Of a stretch of 64,000 bases of DNA, positions 61,192 to 64,000 are shown piece by piece (the first letter of the stretch is position 1; each line of letters begins with the position of its first letter). A program made the position numbers and the translations under genes. This DNA comes from Mucilaginibacter sp. UR6-11. Its GTDB lineage: Bacteria > Bacteroidota > Bacteroidia > Sphingobacteriales > Sphingobacteriaceae. The notes beneath the pieces are model-generated. The model was not told where the DNA came from and searched no databases. It was given only the letters and a program-made list of their open reading frames with translations. The stretch spans positions 248,001-312,000 of the forward strand of contig NZ_JAJIWO010000005.1 of the NCBI RefSeq assembly GCF_020880695.1, written 5' to 3'.

Positions 61192-61773
61192 TTAAAGGGC
61201 CAATTTTTGGTTTGCACGTAATATGGTAAATTTACTTTTAGCCAATTCAAACCCGCCGAACAATATAATACCGAATACAACATCGCCCAAAAACATATTT
61301 TTCTCAAATGGTATGGCAGCGACTAAAGCTTCCCAATATCCAAGTGGTGAATATGGATAAAGTGACGCGGCGCCGTTTATCCAGGGCAGGTCCATAATTA
61401 ACCAATGGATCGTTACCGGAGCCAGTAAAACAACTATACCGTTTACTAAATTCAGTTTTTTTATCAGTGATCCAACAAATACAGTTATTGAAAAACATAC
61501 GCAATTCCAAAATGTATCGCTGCTCCATAACGACCAGTGTGAGGTATAGGCATGGTTAATGATAACGTCACTTACAACAAAAGTAAGCAATACGGTAAGG
61601 TAAGCCTTCCATTTTTCCTGAAAATAAACTCCGCCAAAAATAGCGATAGCGCCTACCGGTGTAAAATTGCTCAATACCGGGTATTTTAGGGTTAACAAAC
61701 GTACCCCCGCAGCAGCTATAATTACTAAAGCGAGTATGATGTTACGGGTATTTATTTTCTGTAATGCTGACAT
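61192..61773 (-). CDS. DUF6580-like membrane protein
   Basis: A 193-residue protein with about six membrane helices. IAAAGVRLLTLKYPVLSNFTP and VGAIAIFGGVYFQEKWKAYL suggest DUF6580, found in Bacteroidota near vitamin uptake genes and reminiscent of ECF substrate-binding components. It is the last gene of the leftward locus with the beta-propeller lipoprotein and TonB receptor. A role in cobalamin or related cofactor transport is inferred from context. Confidence 0.6.
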   Translation of the reverse strand: MSALQKINTRNIILALVIIAAAGVRLLTLKYPVLSNFTPVGAIAIFGGVYFQEKWKAYLTVLLTFVVSDVIINHAYTSHWSLWSSDTFWNCVCFSITVFVGSLIKKLNLVNGIVVLLAPVTIHWLIMDLPWINGAASLYPYSPLGYWEALVAAIPFEKNMFLGDVVFGIILFGGFELAKSKFTILRANQKLAL

Positions 61774-61827
61774 AGGGTAAAATTACGTAATTATCCTAAA
61801 ATTACTAAACAATTAAACAAAAGCTAT

Positions 61828-62895
61828 TTATTTGTTTATCAACGCCATTTTACCCGGATTGATACCAACGACTATAGAATATTCTTTTTTTCCGGTTTTA
61901 TCAAAAGCCGTTAATGTTCCGTTTGATGAATAATCCTTGGCATCGGTAACAAATATTTCGCCGGTTTGTGAGTCGCCCGAGATAGCATATGGTGTGGTAA
62001 TTACAGTACCATCCGTAATGAAATTGGCGGATGCTGCAGTTTGTGTCTTAGCATTATAAACAGCTATTTTATTATCAGCGGTTGGATAATAAACAAAATC
62101 ACCTTGCGCGTAAATCGGCACATTATAACCCAAATTCAGATCTGATTTTGATTTAACAACATCTGTTGTATTATTGATGATAGTTATTCCGGGATTAACG
62201 CTTTTATCTTTAGTGTCGATTCCTAATGATAGTACATATATATTTCCAAATGTATCTGCCGTAACCGAAACAGGATCTTCGGTAACCGTTATTGATTTAA
62301 CCACCGCCAGCGTAGCCAGATCAATTACCGATACTGTTGTTCCTACATTGGGATAATCCAGGCCTCCTGAATTGGCTACATATAATTTACCATTAACAAC
62401 AGCCATTTGCTCGGGGCTGCTGCCTACATTGATAGTTTTTGTTATAGTCATGGTAGCTGTGTCAATTACAGATACCGTGTTATTGTAAGACGTGACAAAA
62501 GCATTGGTTTTGTAAAAAGCAACACTGCGTGGCTGATTTAACGTAATGGTTTTTAAAACTTTCGAAGTTTTAGCCGTACTAACATAAACCAGGTTTGATT
62601 TATTTACAACGATATACATTTTTGATCCGTAAATACCCAGGTCGTTACCGGTGTCGCCAAGCTTGGTAGTGTTGGCCGCTATAAAAAAGTCGGCAGTTAA
62701 AGCCTTAGTGGTATAATCGTAATACGTTAAGGTACTATTATTATTACCGTAAGTGCCCTGGTTTAATACATAAACGCCGGCACGTTCTGCAGTTGGTGTT
62801 TCTGTGTTTGGTGCTGTTTTGTCTTTATGGCATGATGCCAGTACTGTTACAAATGCTAACGCGATAAAGAGGTTGTGAAGTTTAATTTGTTTCAT
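61828..62895 (-). CDS. Beta-propeller lipoprotein (YVTN type), BtuG-like candidate
   Basis: A 355-residue lipoprotein (lipobox LASC in TVLASCHKDKTAP) composed of seven-bladed propeller repeats: VYVLNQGTYGNNNSTLTYYD, VSVIDTATMTITKTINVGSS and VSVIDLATLAVVKSITVTED are typical units. In Bacteroides a propeller lipoprotein of this kind (BtuG) sits beside BtuB and captures cobalamin at the cell surface. Here it follows the TonB receptor by 10 nt. Ligand not proven. Confidence 0.75.
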   Translation of the reverse strand: MKQIKLHNLFIALAFVTVLASCHKDKTAPNTETPTAERAGVYVLNQGTYGNNNSTLTYYDYTTKALTADFFIAANTTKLGDTGNDLGIYGSKMYIVVNKSNLVYVSTAKTSKVLKTITLNQPRSVAFYKTNAFVTSYNNTVSVIDTATMTITKTINVGSSPEQMAVVNGKLYVANSGGLDYPNVGTTVSVIDLATLAVVKSITVTEDPVSVTADTFGNIYVLSLGIDTKDKSVNPGITIINNTTDVVKSKSDLNLGYNVPIYAQGDFVYYPTADNKIAVYNAKTQTAASANFITDGTVITTPYAISGDSQTGEIFVTDAKDYSSNGTLTAFDKTGKKEYSIVVGINPGKMALINK

Positions 62896-62905
62896 GATTT
62901 ATGTT

Positions 62906-64000
62906 TTATATAGTGATTTGAAATGAAATTCTGAATGATCGTCCCGGCATAGGGTAACTTTGTACCACCATATAGTTGGTGTTAAACAAATTATTAACCT
63001 CGGCAGCTAAACTGACCGGAAAATGATTAACAGCTCCTTTATAAACTACCGACGCATCACTGATACCATAAGCCGGCATATAATCGAAGGAGTTGTTATC
63101 GTTACCATAATATCTTGATGATGATATTACCTGGTTGTAATACAGACCAAATGCACCCTTACTTATACCGGCGTTTATGGCTACTGTATGTTTAGGCGTA
63201 TAAGGTAATTGATTAAGATATATGGTTTCTGCAGGGTCCGTCACATTTTGCACCTGCTGATAGGTATAATTTGCCGATAATGTTACTGTAAAGAGTTTAA
63301 GTTTTGCCTGCGTTTTTAAACCCGCATCAAGCCCCAGCACTTCAACTTTGCCTGTGTTGCGGGCATAACCGTTATAAAGGCTGGGTATGTTTATAATTTT
63401 ATTGGTTATATTGTTGTAATAAGCATCGGCAGTAAAACCCAGGTAATCAAACAATCCGTTAAGGCTTTTCAGGTAACTAATGCCCAGGTCATATTGCTTT
63501 GTAAATTCGGGCCGCAGGTCGGGATTTACGGTGAAACCATAATACTGATCATTAAATGTTGGCGCCCTGAATATGTATTTATAGAAACCACGCAACTGTA
63601 AGTTTTTATCAGCAAAAGGTTTTACTGTGGCTATCAAGGTCGGTGCGTAAATGTTCCTGTCGGGTGTTGTGGTGCCCGTTCTTACGGTTTCGTGCAGATG
63701 GGTATTAAGCAAACTGCCCTGCAGGGTTAAATCACCCAATATTAAATTGCTTGCTAAAACATTAAGGATGGTGAGCCGGGTGGGGTAACGAAAAGCTGGC
63801 AGGTCGGCATTCATGTTATTTACAGCCAGGTCGGCAGCGTATGATAGCTGCCAGTTTGGTTTGATAGCATAAGTCAAAGCCGCCGATTGATAATATTCGC
63901 GCTGGCTAAAATGCTGATCGAGCACCCCTGCCGTGTTCGGGAACTGCGGATCAAAATACCGCAACTGGTTTTGTGAGAGCTTTGTGTTTATTAATAGTTG
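62906..64000 (-). CDS. TonB-dependent receptor, C-terminal part; gene runs off the window
   Basis: About 364 residues visible, with no start in the window: the frame stays open to 64000 (QLLINTKLSQNQLRYFD). The sequence is a run of outer-membrane beta-strands, with IYAPTLIATVKPF, FRAPTFNDQYYGFTVNPDLR (typical of BtuB-like barrels) and the terminal strand RSFRISFQITI. It is the likely outer membrane transporter for a cobalamin-type ligand, given its BtuG-like neighbour. The plug domain and any riboswitch lie outside the window. Confidence 0.85.
   Translation of the reverse strand, partial: QLLINTKLSQNQLRYFDPQFPNTAGVLDQHFSQREYYQSAALTYAIKPNWQLSYAADLAVNNMNADLPAFRYPTRLTILNVLASNLILGDLTLQGSLLNTHLHETVRTGTTTPDRNIYAPTLIATVKPFADKNLQLRGFYKYIFRAPTFNDQYYGFTVNPDLRPEFTKQYDLGISYLKSLNGLFDYLGFTADAYYNNITNKIINIPSLYNGYARNTGKVEVLGLDAGLKTQAKLKLFTVTLSANYTYQQVQNVTDPAETIYLNQLPYTPKHTVAINAGISKGAFGLYYNQVISSSRYYGNDNNSFDYMPAYGISDASVVYKGAVNHFPVSLAAEVNNLFNTNYMVVQSYPMPGRSFRISFQITI

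Overview
The window comes from a member of the Bacteroidota, most likely an aerobic Sphingobacteriaceae species close to Mucilaginibacter or Pedobacter. The evidence is the argF'-type ornithine carbamoyltransferase, the class-typical promoter element TAnnTTTG before many genes, the near absence of Shine-Dalgarno sequences, the futalosine menaquinone genes, the TonB receptor with a surface lipoprotein, and families such as DUF3822 and DUF2200. Genus is an inference; there is no rRNA gene here. The region looks chromosomal and mostly housekeeping, with no phage, IS transposase or CRISPR array.

Layout. 1-570 is the 5' part of argB. 0.7-2.6 kb is a BlaI/BlaR1-type repressor and membrane protease pair with a phased repeat operator. 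2.6-6.3 kb holds an S33 hydrolase, a type II NADH dehydrogenase and a Na+/H+ antiporter. 6.4-12.1 kb is the arginine operon, read leftward: GNAT N-acylglutamate synthase candidate, argG, a cupin, argC, argD, argF', preceded by a possible Arg-rich leader peptide and a palindromic operator candidate. 12.3-15.4 kb has a YpdA-like reductase, small proteins, the SRP RNA and tRNA-Lys. 15.5-28.9 kb has GH43, an ABC-F ATPase, pyrE, a Nudix protein, coaD, rsmD, a RecD-like helicase, a histidine kinase and clpB. 29.0-32.0 kb is a polysaccharide or lipid glycosylation cluster. 32.1-37.4 kb is the methionine region: hom-metX-metY behind a SAM-I riboswitch and a small ORF ending in CCMCCCC, then a cystathionine synthase/lyase. 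37.8-40.4 kb is mqnE-phosphatase-mqnA. 41.3-45.8 kb includes a peroxiredoxin, a cold-shock protein, an MFS transporter and hemF. 46.3-51.2 kb is gyrA with two TPR proteins. 51.4-60.2 kb is mixed metabolism, repair and two tandem PQQ sugar dehydrogenases. 60.4-64.0 kb has a sirtuin and a BtuB/BtuG-like uptake locus that runs off the window.

Most notable. (1) The poly-cysteine leader ORF placed between a SAM riboswitch and metY, which would give one operon two kinds of sulfur amino acid sensing. (2) A family of three intergenic elements of about 200 bp built from GTGATCC pairs, with an invariant 63-bp pitch and a closing inverted copy. (3) A 20-bp phased operator array at blaI. (4) A second dispersed inverted repeat (TGTCATTTCGA family) that abuts gene ends and creates false upstream start codons. 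(5) A recurring TAnnTTTG-N4-start geometry that implies leaderless mRNAs. Coordinates of RNA ends, promoters and several start codons are read by eye and are approximate.
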